From positions 248,001 to 312,000 of the forward strand of contig JALNQF010000001.1 of assembly GCA_028456385.1 (NCBI GenBank): a stretch of 64,000 bases of DNA, written 5' to 3'. The notes under the pieces were generated by a model. That model searched no databases. It worked only from the letters and a program-made list of their open reading frames with translations, and was not told where the DNA came from. A program made the position numbers and the translations under genes. This stretch comes from Ophiosphaerella korrae. Lineage: Eukaryota > Ascomycota > Dothideomycetes > Pleosporales > Phaeosphaeriaceae. Shown here one piece after another: positions 12,617 through 23,502 of the stretch. Each line of letters begins with the position of its first letter. Position 1 is the stretch's first letter.

Positions 12617-14046
12617 TTAGAAACCCTCAGGAAGGCGAAGCTGGAAACCATCAAGCTCGTCATCAAGAGGATCAGCATGGAGTTGGTTGTTAAAGCTAGT
12701 CATCCAGGCGTCTTCTTCCTCGTCGTCCGAGCGTGATAGTAACATGAGCTCTATTTCCCGCTCCACATCTTCGGCGGTGCGATATGGCTCTTTGTCTTTG
12801 CAGGAGCTCACAAGGGTAGCGTCTGTAGCCGTGGAGCTTGAGCGCGAGAAAGCACTACGTGATCGCACGGTACCAGGATTAGCGCTGGCTGAGCGGTTGG
12901 CCGTGACATTGGGGGCAGCTGGCCAACGGGAGGTGGCGGAGAAAGGCGCGGGTTTTGTGACATTAGAGAGTGGTTTACGGGCCGCTGACGGTGAGCGACC
13001 GGCACGACCTTGTGCATAGCCGATTGTGCTGTGCGACGCTGCTACAGCGGCAGCGCGACGAGAGACGGTTGGCTCCACTAACGGTTTTGTGGTTTTCTTG
13101 CTGGATACGAAGCCCGTTGGGAGCCGAGATTTTGCAGCAAAGCTAGGCTTTGCTCCTGGTGACAAAGCTTGTGCGGCAGACCTAGCTTTGATTGTGGAGA
13201 TGCCGGTAGCTGCACGCTTCGGTACTGCGCTCGTGATGGTGGACTTGGATGCCTCCTTTCTTGGTTTGTCGATGCCCATATATCGCCGCATCTCGGCATC
13301 GTCCTTGGCCATCTGCGCTGAGAAGACCTTGTCGAAGTCGACATCTCGCTGCTTCTTTTCCCTCTCTAGCTCCTCTTCAAATTCTCGCAACTTCTTTGGG
13401 CGGCCATCATCCTCGATTGGGTTGTGGTATGCCTCCCATATACCGCGAGTCATGTTCTTGCCTTCCAGCATGGGAAACTTCCAGTCCTTGGGGAGGTAGT
13501 CGTCCATGTCATCTGCAAGCGGAATCTCCTTAGGAGGCATGTACTCGACTTCCGGGACATCATCTTCAGACTCGACATCATGCTCTGGTTGATGGACTTT
13601 GACCTTTGGACGGCGCAGGCGCGGGCTAGCCTTTTGTGTCTTTGCAGAGGACAGGGGGGCGGGCGTCTTGAAGGCATTGGATTTGGCGTTTGTGGTTTTC
13701 ATCCCAAGGGGCGCGCGAGTGCGCGGGCCTGAAGAGTATCAGTCGTCTTATTCTATAGTTGAGCATGTGACATGAGCTCACCAGCAGGCGTGACAAAGAC
13801 ATTGTCACCGATTTTCCCCCCTTTCTTGCTCGTCATGAGCAGGTTCTCGTTGCCTTTGCCACTGGTCTTCAGGGCCGACTTGCCGGCCTGTTTGAAGGCA
13901 TTCTCGTCGTTGAGGGCAACCTTGAAGGGTGTTTTGGGGGCTTTGGCGCCAAACGGCTTTGTGCCAGCATTGATGGGCTTTCCGGCAGGGCCGATGGCGA
14001 TGTTGCGGACTGCATTCTCCTGGTCATTTGCTGCGAGGGTGGCCAT
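12617..14046 (-). CDS. Securin-like anaphase inhibitor (tentative)
   Basis: Two exons (14046-13782 and 13728-12617, 53-nt intron) encode 458 aa, mostly disordered and basic with an acidic segment. Features fit fungal securins (Pds1/Cut2). There is a phosphorylatable Lys/Pro-rich N-terminus with KTPFK and a conserved EVEYMPPKEIPLADD stretch near residue 150. RKPLSNVTK is a candidate RxxL destruction box near residue 335. The acidic C-terminal third ends in DELDGFQLRLPEGF. A canonical KEN is absent; the nearest string is DEN. Securin binds and inhibits separase until APC/C-driven degradation at anaphase. The identification rests on layout and the EYMPP patch rather than on a strong fold, so it is tentative. 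The gene diverges from tropomyosin, with 341 bp between the start codons. Confidence 0.6.
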
Positions 14047-14387
14047 GGCGGTGGTTACATGAGCGAGTCGTGGTGCGGCGCGGTAGAGCAGGTGGTGATG
14101 GTCGCCGGCGATGGTTGCTGGTGATGGTTGACAGGCGCTCTGTTTACCATTGGTTGCTATGCAAAGGGAAGCTGCCAGGCTAGCCCAAGCTTGTGCTTGG
14201 CGGGGGGGCAGGGGTGGGCCCCTTCGGCAGGCGCCTCACTGCCCGCATGCATTATCTGTCGAGCACAATTCTCACAACTACACCCTGCTCAATACACAAA
14301 CAACAAACAGCCCTCTTGCTGCCTCCCTATCTGCACTTCCCCAGCCTCCCACCAACACCCACGCCCCACACACCCTAAGCAGCCGTC
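14047..14387. promoter_or_regulatory. Shared promoter of securin-like and tropomyosin genes
   Basis: The 341 bases separate the divergent start codons of the securin-like gene (minus) and tropomyosin (plus). The tropomyosin side is C- and CA-rich just before the ATG, a common fungal leader composition. No TATA box is obvious. Confidence 0.5.
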
Positions 14388-15026
14388 ATGGATCAGATCA
14401 AGAAGGTGAGCGTCCCGTCTACCCCGCCATGCTCCTCCACCACCCACCGCGGCCGCCACGGCCACCAGAGGCAGGCCAGGAGCTAACCAGCCGTGTCACG
14501 CAGCGCATGGAGGCTCTCCGCGTCGAGGCGGACGAGGCCAGCGTCCGCGCCGAGGAGTTCAAGGCCAAGGCCAACCGGCTCGAGACGGAGTCGACGCAGA
14601 AGGAGCAGGAGATCACGTCCCTGGCACACAAGAACTCGGTGCTCGAGGCCGAGGTTGAGAAGCTCGAAGCGCAAGTCAAAACCTTCAAGGACGAGGCGGG
14701 TGCAGGCGCCACTGCCGGCTCCCAGGCAGAGTCGCTCCAACGCAAGGTCCAGGTCCTTGAGGAAGAGGCTGAGGAGTCTGACAGGACCATCCGCGAGCTC
14801 AACGAGAAGTGCGCCGCCCCCACGTGTCCCGCACATGCACGCCCCATGGCTGACCCGCTGCAGGCTCCGCCAAACCGACGTCAAGTCTGGCCACTACGAA
14901 CGCAAAGTCCAAGCCCTCGAGCAGGCCCGCGATCAGTGGGAGACCAAGTACGAGGAGATGGCCAAGAAATACGCAGAGACCAAGAAGGAGCTCGAGGAGT
15001 TTGCTTCCCAGCTCGAGAACATGTGA
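14388..15026 (+). CDS. Tropomyosin
   Basis: Three exons (14388-14405, 14504-14808, 14864-15026) encode 161 aa, the same length as fission-yeast Cdc8 tropomyosin. The product begins MDQIKKRMEALRVEADEA and is one uninterrupted heptad coiled coil to the end (KKELEEFASQLENM). It has no proline and alternates Glu/Lys/Ala/Leu as expected. Tropomyosin winds along formin-built actin cables and the cytokinetic ring. The 18-nt first exon is the usual arrangement for fungal tropomyosin genes. The second intron (14809-14863) splits a Lys codon (AA/G), which pins down the junction. A longer frame at 14150-15304 reads through both introns in another phase and is not the product. Confidence 0.95.
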
Positions 15027-15254
15027 GCTGCGCAAAGTCTCTCCTTCCTGGCCCACCGCGAGGAGAAGGGAGGAGGAAGCATCATTATCCCCTAGCCCCT
15101 ACGTGCATACCTGATTCCTTTCTGTGCCTGCTTGCTGGGCGGGCATGTACGCGTTATATAATTCCTCGGTGCAATACAGTGAAAGAGCAAATCGAATACT
15201 GGGCCCAACCAAACGCCTCGCTATGCATCGTATCGTGGTACCGTCACATGACCT

Positions 15255-16160
15255 CTAGAACTGTATCCTCCTCTTCCTGCCCGTGTACTTTGATGTTGCT
15301 TTGACCACCTTGCCCTGTTTCTCCATCTGATCCTTCTTTTTTAGGATCCACGCCTTGCTGCCCTTTTTGTCCTCCCCCCGCTTGCTTCCCTTCTGCCTCC
15401 GCCGCGCATTCATGACATCCACGCCATCCATGCCTCTCACAACGCCTGTGATATCCCCGTCGACATCGCCCCCACCCACCGTTAGTACCAAGTATGTCTT
15501 CGCATTCTTGGTCCCCATATCGTCCTCAAGCAAGCCCGCGCCAAACCCAGCCTTGATAGCCGCTTGACTCACCATCTTCTTCTGCTCGTCATTCTTTGGA
15601 TAGAACTGGCAGACAGCCCTCCCCCCCCTCCGTAACGCAGCATACAGGCCATTGAAGAACCGACTCAGCCGTGCGGCCGGCGTATCCCAAACTTCACTAC
15701 TCTCCGCCTGGCAAAGCCACTGCACAGCACTAATGCTGATTGCTGCGTCAAACGTTCCGGGTCGAAAGGGCACGCCCTGCCCCGCGTCCGCAAGCAGCAA
15801 GTCACCCTCAACTTCTTTCTCCAGCGCAACGCCTAGCATCGATGCGCTGATGTCGAACCCAACCCACACGTGTGGACCGCCTGGCGTGCCTTCTTCGGCG
15901 CTTTCAGATAGGATTTCGCCCGAGAGACCGGAGCCGCAGCCGATGTCGAGGATCATGCTGGGCGATGTGAGCGAGAGGAGGGATAGGGCACGATGGGTCA
16001 TGGACGATTGGATGGAGCGGATGCGCGACGAGGTGGTGTATTTGCGAGACTCGGTGTCATTGTAGTAGAGGTCTGGGGGGCTGGTATATCGTCAATACGA
16101 CCAAAATTTGCGTGAGAGATAGTGTCATGATAAATACAGTGTGTCTTCTGGTCGCGACAT
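15255..16160 (-). CDS. BUD23: 18S rRNA (guanine-N7) methyltransferase Bud23
   Basis: Two exons (16160-16138 and 16080-15255) encode 282 aa. Exon 1 supplies MSRPEDTL; the 57-nt intron then joins to PPDLYYNDTESRKYT, the conserved start of this family. The SAM-binding motif I is DIGCGSGLSGE near residue 57. A motif with DAAISISAVQW follows near residue 118. The C-terminus is a Lys/Arg-rich tail (KATSKYTGRKRRIQF) characteristic of the WBS_methylT extension, with nuclear-localisation character. Bud23, with Trm112, methylates 18S rRNA at the decoding region and helps small-subunit maturation. The gene is convergent with tropomyosin and divergent from the Svp26-like gene, with 189 bp between start codons. 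Confidence 0.95.
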
Positions 16161-16349
16161 GATTGCGGTTGGTGCGCAGGCTGCAATTCAAGCGCCGTTG
16201 CCAAGCGTCGTCCTCGCAACTTTTTTTGGTGTTGCAAAAGTTCACCCCACACGTCCTCTCCCGCGGCGACACTTTTTCGGGCCCACTATTGTCCGAGAAT
16301 GCCACCTATCTGGCGCCGTGCTTCCCTACTCCACATCTTTCGACAAACC
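16161..16349. promoter_or_regulatory. Compact bidirectional promoter, Bud23 / Svp26
   Basis: Only 189 bases lie between the two divergent start codons, so both genes must share regulatory sequence or have overlapping 5' leaders. No specific motif was identified. Confidence 0.5.
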
Positions 16350-17237
16350 ATGTGGATACTACCGCTTCTGGGCTACGTGGGAGTTATACTGGGTTTTGGG
16401 TTCTTGACCCTGGCCATAGGTGCGTATAGCTCGCTCATCCAACGACGTCATCAATCCATCTCTCACAGGACCAAACGCTGATGAGATGTGAGCCTTGTAG
16501 CCTCTGGCCTATACTACCTCTCCGAATTAGTCGAGGAGCACACCGTCTTCGCAAAGAAGCTTCTCCATCGCTTGATCTATGGCGTAGTGGGCTTACAGGT
16601 CCTGCTCTTGCTCGTAGATGGATTCCCCGTGGGCCTCAGTGTGCTGAGCGTTGTGTCACACATCATATATGCGCAGAACTTGAGACGCTTTCCCATTGTT
16701 AAGCTTACGGATCCATTGTTCTTGCTTTCCTGCGGTACCGTACTTCTTCCTAGTTGGCTTCTGCCAATGCTGATTCAAGTCCCAGCACTCGTCATAGCAA
16801 ACCACTATCTCTGGTTCCGCCATTTCAGCATCCCGCCTCTGTCGTCCTCGTACTCTGCGTACCCCTACGGCCGTGACCTCAACACTCCCTCTTTCACGGA
16901 GATCGCATCCTACTTTGGACTTTGTGTCTGGTTCGTTCCATTCGCTCTATTCGTCTCACTATCTGCCGGCGAAAACATTTTGCCTTCCATGGGCTCAGAA
17001 TACGCAACAGGAGAAGGAAGCAGTTACATAAGCGCCGGAAAAGTACCGGTGCCTTTCGCAAGTGGAAGTGGCGTTGCCGTGGGAGGTGGTGGTGGAATGG
17101 AGGGCAAGAGGAGGGCGAGAAGTGGGACAAATGCCGGTTTGGCAAAACAGGTTGTTACGGGAGTAAAGGAGTGGGTCGGAGAGACTGGCGAGGTCATGGG
17201 GCTGTGGAAGGGGGAGAAGACGAGACCGACATTCTGA
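16350..17237 (+). CDS. SVP26: Svp26/TEX261-family ER-Golgi membrane protein
   Basis: Two exons (16350-16419 and 16501-17237, 81-nt intron) encode 268 aa. It starts MWILPLLGYVGVILGFGFL, a first membrane segment, then the family signature ASGLYYLSELVEEHT directly after the splice. More hydrophobic segments follow near residues 50-70, 95-120 and 160-180, so about four to five spans in all. The C-terminal 80 residues are soluble, Gly-rich and basic. Yeast Svp26/Erv26 is a COPII cargo adaptor that sends Golgi glycosyltransferases and alkaline phosphatase out of the ER. An ATG at 16302 is in a different frame and is ignored; the chosen ATG gives the conserved N-terminus. Confidence 0.93.
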
Positions 17238-17513
17238 TGGAGTGGATATGGTTATGATTGTATGACTATTGCGTAGACGATTAATATCATGATTTATTGC
17301 GATTAGGCCGTGTTTCGGTGTCAAATCTCTCCGGAACTATTCCATTGTGATTTCGTTTTGATGACGTGAATATCGTATACTTCATATATCCATAACCTAT
17401 GTCAACAGAGCTTTCCCAGCGTTCTCCTCGCCCCATCCATATACAACTCATCCATCGTCCATCAACCCTCTCTCTTCTATTCCTATATTTCACTACTCTT
17501 ACCACCCCCAAAC

Positions 17514-18192
17514 CTATCCTATAATCATCAGGAAAAGCCACTTCCCAACCACACCCAGCACACCCAAACCCAAGCCCACAACAACAAGCATCCCCACAAC
17601 AAATCTGCCTCTCATCTCGAACGCATCGCTGACCTCCAGCCTAGCCACCTTCCTAATTTTCTTATTCAAATGCCACGACCTCCTCTTCTTTGTCCCCGTC
17701 GCATCTTCTTCTCTTGGTCCTATCGCATCGTGTGGCAATACATGTGTTGTCGAGCCCTGTCGACACCATCGCGAGTCCATAGAATCCTGATATGGCTCGG
17801 GCCCAAGCCAGCGCGAGGGTGAAAAGGATGCGAAGAATGAGGTGTTGGAGTGAGCGTAGGTGCGCTGGGCGCGGTCGCGCAGGTTTATGAAGGAGAGGGA
17901 GAGGATGAATGATGTTATGAAGATGGGGTTGATGACGAACTTGAGTAAGTTAGGCTTTTAGTGGCATGGTTTGGTAATGCGAAAAGCTTACTTTTGTGAA
18001 TAGAGATTCTTGGTCATAGTCTTTGGGTGGGCTTTGCGATGGAGATGATGGTGGGGAAGGAAGTGGAGAATTGGCAAGTTTTTCAAACGAGTTATTTCGT
18101 TTTCTGGGACGTCTCCGTTTCAAACGTGGTGATGGAGGTGGGCTTGGTGGGAGGTACTGATTCTTGTTGTGCTCGCGTGAGGTTGTTGCCAT
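17514..18192 (-). CDS. Unknown protein with two membrane segments
   Basis: Exon 1 is 18192-17992 and exon 2 is 17939-17514, with a 52-nt intron; 208 aa. I do not recognise a named family. The N-terminal 65 residues are Pro/Ser-rich and strongly basic (RLKRRRPRKRNN), with several SPP sites that could be phosphorylated. A first hydrophobic segment follows at once after the splice (FVINPIFITSFILSLSFINL). A loop of about 75 residues contains a basic patch (KKRRSWHLNKKIRKVARLE). A second very hydrophobic segment closes the chain (VVGMLVVVGLGLGVLGVV, then WLFLMIIG). Both termini may be cytosolic. The start is the first ATG in frame. The gene is convergent with the Svp26-like gene. Confidence 0.75.
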
Positions 18193-19709
18193 GTTGTGAG
18201 TTGGATAGAATTGCTGCTGCGGTGCTTTCTGACCGGTCACTAGCCAGGTCGAAGTTTGTTACACGAAATGCAAGATTCACCAATCATAAAGCTTATTCGT
18301 AGTATACCAGTCTGTTGTTTGGGTACGTGTGGTATGCACTGCCGTTTTCGGTCGCACGAAGCTATGCCGGCATCGACGGACGGTGACGCAAGTTACTATG
18401 AATAGGGCTGTTGGCTCGGACTGACCCACATTCTACGCATGAACACAGTACGTAAAGCCCAAACAGCAACGAAGCGTAGAATGAACCAAGAATCGTGTCT
18501 CGAAGCCTTCTTTATCATGTAGATCCTGAATTGTAGCAACGCAGGGCTCAGCGCCAGAAGCAATACATGGCTCACTCAGCCTTGCAGTTCTTGTTCGTCA
18601 GCCTGCTCTTCCCTGTCGTGTACTACAGTAAGCAAAGATGGCGCCCTTCATATTCCAATTCAATCCGGATGCCAATGCAGGCAAAACATCAACGGGTCTA
18701 ATATATGCATTCTGTGGGCCGTGTAGACCCTTCCATGTAGGTGCGAGAACGGGACAATGTGCGATTACTGCTGACGTGTGCAAGCTAGAGTCTTTTCAAT
18801 ATCTTTTCAGAATTAATTGATGACTGGCCTGCCGCCTTCTAATAACCTCAGACAACAGCAGAATGCCCAAACTGAATCTACTTTGTTCAAAGAAAGTCTT
18901 GGGGGTTGTGCCTTTGTGATTCTTACCAGGTGTGGTACCTGCCGTATGATCGAATGCACTATAGGCTTTACCATGTGTAACCCTATCGTACGGGTAAAAG
19001 GCTTGCATATGCAATGTATGCTCACTTATATATGAGGCTCGAAGGCTACTGATGCGTAGGTCCATAATGTGGTGAATAGAAATCCCACTAACAAATTGAC
19101 AGCAAGGGCTGAAGTAGGAAATTGCTTCATCTGTGGCTTAATTTCAATGCGTGACGAGGCGAGCGATCAGTCCCTAGATACATATTCCAACAAGTGAAGA
19201 TGTGTCCAGTCAACAAACGCTCACGTGCTGGCGGAAGATGTTCCGTTTTAGTACATGCACAATCGGTTTCTAGCGTTACCACGCGTACAGGACCTTGCAT
19301 TCAATAATAACACCTAGGTAATGTCAGTAGTCTCCTGAGCTAAGAAGGGGTTCGACTCAGGCACAAGACGCCCACAGAGAAAACATTTGCAGCAAGTCGC
19401 AAAGTTTAACTTGATGGAGAAATGCATCGTGACCAAAGGCACAGGGTCCAAACAATTGACCAGGACGAAGAGAGTTTAGGCAGGTACCACTCCACGCGCC
19501 TTCGAGTCGCGAAACTGCGGTGAGGATCGCCAATCCCTGTCTGCCCCTCCAAAAGATATATTCCAGCCAATTCAAGATACAACATTGTCCCCTTGCTTGA
19601 GCCTGTTCAAAGACCGCGGTAAGATTTCCTGTAAATCGTTTGACCGGCATTGTTTGGCTAGAATATAATTCTCACAAATCCACAGCTCCAACAGAACAAC
19701 ACCTTCACA
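18193..19709. other. 1.5-kb intergenic stretch without a gene
   Basis: Upstream regions of the two-TM protein (minus) and phosphomannomutase (plus). Only short open frames occur, none with a domain. The string ggttcgactc near 19350 resembles a tRNA B box, but the flanking bases do not form the stems of a tRNA. Confidence 0.5.
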
Positions 19710-20622
19710 ATGGCTTCTGCATATCCTCCGCTCGACCAACGTCCAGTCAAGAACACCATAGTCCTGTTCGATGTAGACGACACACTCACAAAGCCTCGCC
19801 AGGTATGTAGTGTTGTATCTATAAGCTGATCAACTCGGCTGAAATAGTTACTCCAGCTCGTCAGCCCTGCGATGCTCCAGCTGCTCTCAGATCTCCGTCA
19901 CAAGGTTGCCATTGGCTTCGTAGGCGGCTCAAACCTGGCAAAGCAGCAAGAACAGCTTGCAACACCAGAAATCAACGTCACCTCTCTTTTCGACTTTTGT
20001 TTTGCTGAGAATGGCCTCACCGCATACCGACAGGGCGAGGAGCTGGCCAGCCAGAGCTTCATATCGTGGATTGGCCAAGAGAAATACAACAAACTCGTCA
20101 AATGGTACGTAAATATAACTCTACTATACACATATGAGCAAAAATAACTCCTCCTGCAGGATTCTCCACTATATTGCCGACCTCGACATCCCCATCAAGC
20201 GCGGCACCTTCGTCGAATTCCGAAACGGCATGATCAACGTCTCGCCTATTGGCCGTAATGCATCAACCCAAGAACGTAACGACTACCAGGCCTATGACAT
20301 TGCCAACAACGTTCGCCCCACCATGGTCGCAAAGCTCAAGGAGGCTTTCCCCGAATACGGCCTCACCTACTCCATCGGCGGACAAATTTCCTTCGACATC
20401 TTCCCCACTGGCTGGGACAAGACATACTGCCTCAAGCATGTTGCAGAGGAGAAGGATCGAAGCGGCATCGTATACGATAAGATTCACTTCTTCGGTGACA
20501 AGGCGTATCCCGGTGGAAATGACTGGGAGATTTATAGTGACGAGAGGACGATTGGACATAAAGTTGCCAATCCGGATGACACATATGCGCAATTACAGGA
20601 GCTATTGAAGAGCTTCGAGTAG
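19710..20622 (+). CDS. SEC53: Phosphomannomutase
   Basis: Three exons (19710-19802, 19857-20104, 20160-20622) encode 267 aa, close to the usual family length. The enzyme interconverts mannose-6-phosphate and mannose-1-phosphate, feeding GDP-mannose for N-glycosylation, O-mannosylation and GPI anchors. The HAD nucleophile motif is [11 protein letters not shown] near residue 20, with both Asp present. Further signatures are [43 protein letters not shown] and [15 protein letters not shown]. The second splice (TG/G) creates the conserved Trp before [11 protein letters not shown]. All eukaryotic PMM motifs are intact. It acts in the cytosol. The gene is convergent with the exonuclease gene downstream. 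Confidence 0.97.
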
Positions 20623-20883
20623 GCCTGGCGGCTATGAGCGTGAGGACAAGGCATGGAATAGCATACAAAGCTTTATAGACAATATCTAGCATTCGGAAAA
20701 GCATTTGCGTTCAGCAAAAAGTTACATCACGTACTAAACAAATGATAATGCGATGAGACAGATAGCAGTGAATAACAACTGACCTAGCGCCCGTTCCACC
20801 ATGATGCTAAAATATGTATATGTACCCCATATGATTCTAGATATATCCCTATTGCCTGGCACCATAAAAATCGCCTATCTGCT

Positions 20884-23502
20884 TTAGGCACCGACTATTT
20901 TTGCAAGCGAAGACCATCTCCCCCTTCTCATTGCAACCGGCATTTCCACCATTACGTCTCGCATTGCTCCCTTTTCATACTCCAACCGCTCTAGACTCAC
21001 AGCCTGCAAGATATACCCCGTCACCGTATTGAACGAAAGAGGCGGATCACGCAAGTGTCTTGCAATGTCGTCTATTGAGAGATGTTGATGGTGCCAGAGG
21101 TGGTACGCACGAAGATGCGGTACTGTTGCACGGATGCGCGGGGGCAATTTTGACGTGGGTGACGGAATAGTCGAATTGAGATAGTTCTTTGCCCATATTG
21201 TTGCGGCATTATATTCGGGTGTGCGTTGCACTTCTTTGGGAGGGCTTGGTTGGACCGTGGGCCGTGGAGGTGTGGTGAGCTCGAATGTTTCGAGCTTGAG
21301 TGGGTTATAATCAGACATCTCCATGTTGCTGGCGTCTCCGTTTTCTGAGGATTCGTGATTAACGGTATGCACTCCATCCCTCTGTACCTGGATAGTTTCT
21401 GAGACCGCGGGTCTGGAAGCTGCAGTGGAGGACGAGCTCATCGTTTCTCTGAGCGCTCCATCAGCATCCATATCCAGCACCTGAAGAGCCATCTCGAGTT
21501 CCGGGTCAGCAAATTCATCATCTGTGGACACTTCCGCCGGAACGAGACGATTAGCAGACGAGGTGATTGCCGGTTTTTCGTTCAGACGGGTAATGGCCGA
21601 AGGGTCGAAAGCATACGAAGAAGCCGATGTAGGCGCATCTTCTTCGGGCTCTTGGGGAAGAACAGGATATCCGGGGTCGGGACCTTTCAGCCAAGAGAGA
21701 TTGATTCGACCTACAAGCTTCCGTGTCGAAGTTCCCTGATCTTCGATGCTGTTACTTTTGACTGGCGTTGGCCCATTGCTGGCCGCTGAGGCTAAATCAT
21801 GATCTTTTAGTTCGTGGCTGCCGAAAACATCTTCCGGTGCTGTCTCATAATCATATTCCACTTCCTCCCCGTCTACTTCGTCCTGATCTGATGCACTTTC
21901 TTTCGCGGTAGCCTGGGCGGCATCTTTCGGCTTTACAATAGCTTTTCTCTTCCTGGGCTTCTTTACTCTCTGCACAGGTTTCGCATCATTGTCACAAAGC
22001 CCCCGCGTAGGAGGAGTGGGCCGCAACTGCTTGCGTTTCCACTCAAGAAGGTGATATAACCGAAAACCTGCATATGCATCTGCAGCGGCGTAGTGGATCT
22101 GTTGGAACTGTAAAGGCTGACTCCAGTCACTTACGCGCACGTTTGGGGTGTCTTCTGGATCGTCATCAAGTTGCGCGCCTTTATACAGGGGTAGTTGAAG
22201 ATGTTGAAGTACTTGCGCAGCCAAACCAGAGAGTTTATTTGAAACCTTTTTTGGTTCGGTCGCATGCATCTCAACGAGATTGTGGAGTCGACTTAACTCG
22301 AACACTCCCCGGGCTTGAATGTTGAGAAATTTCTGTAGCCTTGTGAAGTCCCCTTTCACCGCCACTCCGACCTTATATACGTCCGGTGATTCCAATATAG
22401 CTTTCAAAGTTGGTGGCATGAGGTCTTCGACAGTGGTACCTTGGAACTGAGAAATATGGAAAAGGGCAATACGGTCTTCACAGGCAAGCTGGATTAGGGA
22501 GGCGTTGTGCTTGATAGACTTAGGGCTCGCAAACGGCTTCCACTCGATGTCAAATCCCAGAATCTTTTCTTCTTGAAACTTCTTGGCAACTCGTTCTGCA
22601 ACTTCCTTAGACTTACAGTAGTGAGTTATAATTTTTTGGCCATCAGATCCACGATACATTGTAGTACTCCAGAAGCTGGCATGCGTGTTTGGGGCAGCCA
22701 TCATTGCAGCGCGAAGAACATCTTCCGGAATTTGATAATCGAGGGGAATGTGTTCTTCTCCTTCTTCTTTGTCCTCCTCCTTTTGGATCTCCGTTTCTTC
22801 GCTCTTCTCATCTTCTGACTGGTTGATAGCTCTACTTTCAGAATCTTGACTAGGAATGTAGGTGGAGTCGCTGGATTGCCCTATTTTGGTATTTCCTTGT
22901 GGCGCGGAGTCGTTTTGTGAAAAATTGTGTTGCTCTAAGCCTTCTTTATAGTCATCTTTTTGTACTGTATGTTGCATCATTCCCCCCACCATGTCCTCGC
23001 GAACTGGCGACTGAGTGGAATGGCCACCGTGAACTGTGTGAAGCTGAGACAGTTGTTGTGAATTAGCAATTGTGGGAAATGTGTTTTGTGCTCTTATACT
23101 TGTCACTGGCGGTAAGTCGATGGTTTGGGGTGGGTTTTCGGGGCGCAAATGGTGTAATGAATCGCTGATTGATGTTTCGGTCCTCTGTCTTTCAGGAATA
23201 AATGTGCGTCGTGTGTTGGAGGCCTGTCGAAGCTGACCTTGACCTGCCATGACTGCCCCAAGGCTATGGGTAAACTGCAACGACGGATGTTGCGAGAACA
23301 GGCCCGGAGAGCCGTTCATAGACTTAAGGCTTTCATAGGGAGCAGAAACAGGTCGTCCGCGTCTCCACTTGCAAGCTGAGGCAGTCGTGGATGTGAGTGA
23401 CATTTGAGACTTTATTGGAGGGGTTGTGCTTTGCATGGTGACGAGTAATAGCTCAGGTCGGCTTAGGTTGGTTTTTTGAAGAGTACTAGTTTCAATCAAC
23501 AT
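20884..23502 (-). CDS. WRN-type 3'-5' exonuclease with C-terminal helicase-like HTH
   Basis: Single exon, 872 aa from the ATG at 23502; the frame extends upstream but only with a non-ATG codon. Residues 1-270 are disordered and end in a Glu-rich stretch. A DEDDy exonuclease domain covers about 285-495. FDIEW carries the first Asp and Glu, GVAVKGDF the second Asp, and HYAAADAYAG the Tyr and last Asp, so all catalytic residues are present. A disordered middle with basic KKPRKRKAIVKPK follows. The last 110 residues (LRAYHLWHHQHLSIDDIARHL and onwards) resemble the HTH_40 domain found at the C-terminus of WRN and RecQ helicases. No helicase motifs occur. It probably acts in DNA repair or telomere processing; that role is inference from the WRN family. 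Confidence 0.87.
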   Translation of the reverse strand: MLIETSTLQKTNLSRPELLLVTMQSTTPPIKSQMSLTSTTASACKWRRGRPVSAPYESLKSMNGSPGLFSQHPSLQFTHSLGAVMAGQGQLRQASNTRRTFIPERQRTETSISDSLHHLRPENPPQTIDLPPVTSIRAQNTFPTIANSQQLSQLHTVHGGHSTQSPVREDMVGGMMQHTVQKDDYKEGLEQHNFSQNDSAPQGNTKIGQSSDSTYIPSQDSESRAINQSEDEKSEETEIQKEEDKEEGEEHIPLDYQIPEDVLRAAMMAAPNTHASFWSTTMYRGSDGQKIITHYCKSKEVAERVAKKFQEEKILGFDIEWKPFASPKSIKHNASLIQLACEDRIALFHISQFQGTTVEDLMPPTLKAILESPDVYKVGVAVKGDFTRLQKFLNIQARGVFELSRLHNLVEMHATEPKKVSNKLSGLAAQVLQHLQLPLYKGAQLDDDPEDTPNVRVSDWSQPLQFQQIHYAAADAYAGFRLYHLLEWKRKQLRPTPPTRGLCDNDAKPVQRVKKPRKRKAIVKPKDAAQATAKESASDQDEVDGEEVEYDYETAPEDVFGSHELKDHDLASAASNGPTPVKSNSIEDQGTSTRKLVGRINLSWLKGPDPGYPVLPQEPEEDAPTSASSYAFDPSAITRLNEKPAITSSANRLVPAEVSTDDEFADPELEMALQVLDMDADGALRETMSSSSTAASRPAVSETIQVQRDGVHTVNHESSENGDASNMEMSDYNPLKLETFELTTPPRPTVQPSPPKEVQRTPEYNAATIWAKNYLNSTIPSPTSKLPPRIRATVPHLRAYHLWHHQHLSIDDIARHLRDPPLSFNTVTGYILQAVSLERLEYEKGAMRDVMVEMPVAMRRGRWSSLAKIVGA

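Noticed and set aside
14150..15304. 384-codon frame over the tropomyosin gene
   Set aside because: It reads through both tropomyosin introns; only the spliced form gives a continuous coiled coil of the expected 161 aa.
19340..19375. tRNA-like B box (ggttcgactc)
   Set aside because: The flanking bases do not pair into T-arm or acceptor stems, and no A box lies at the right distance.
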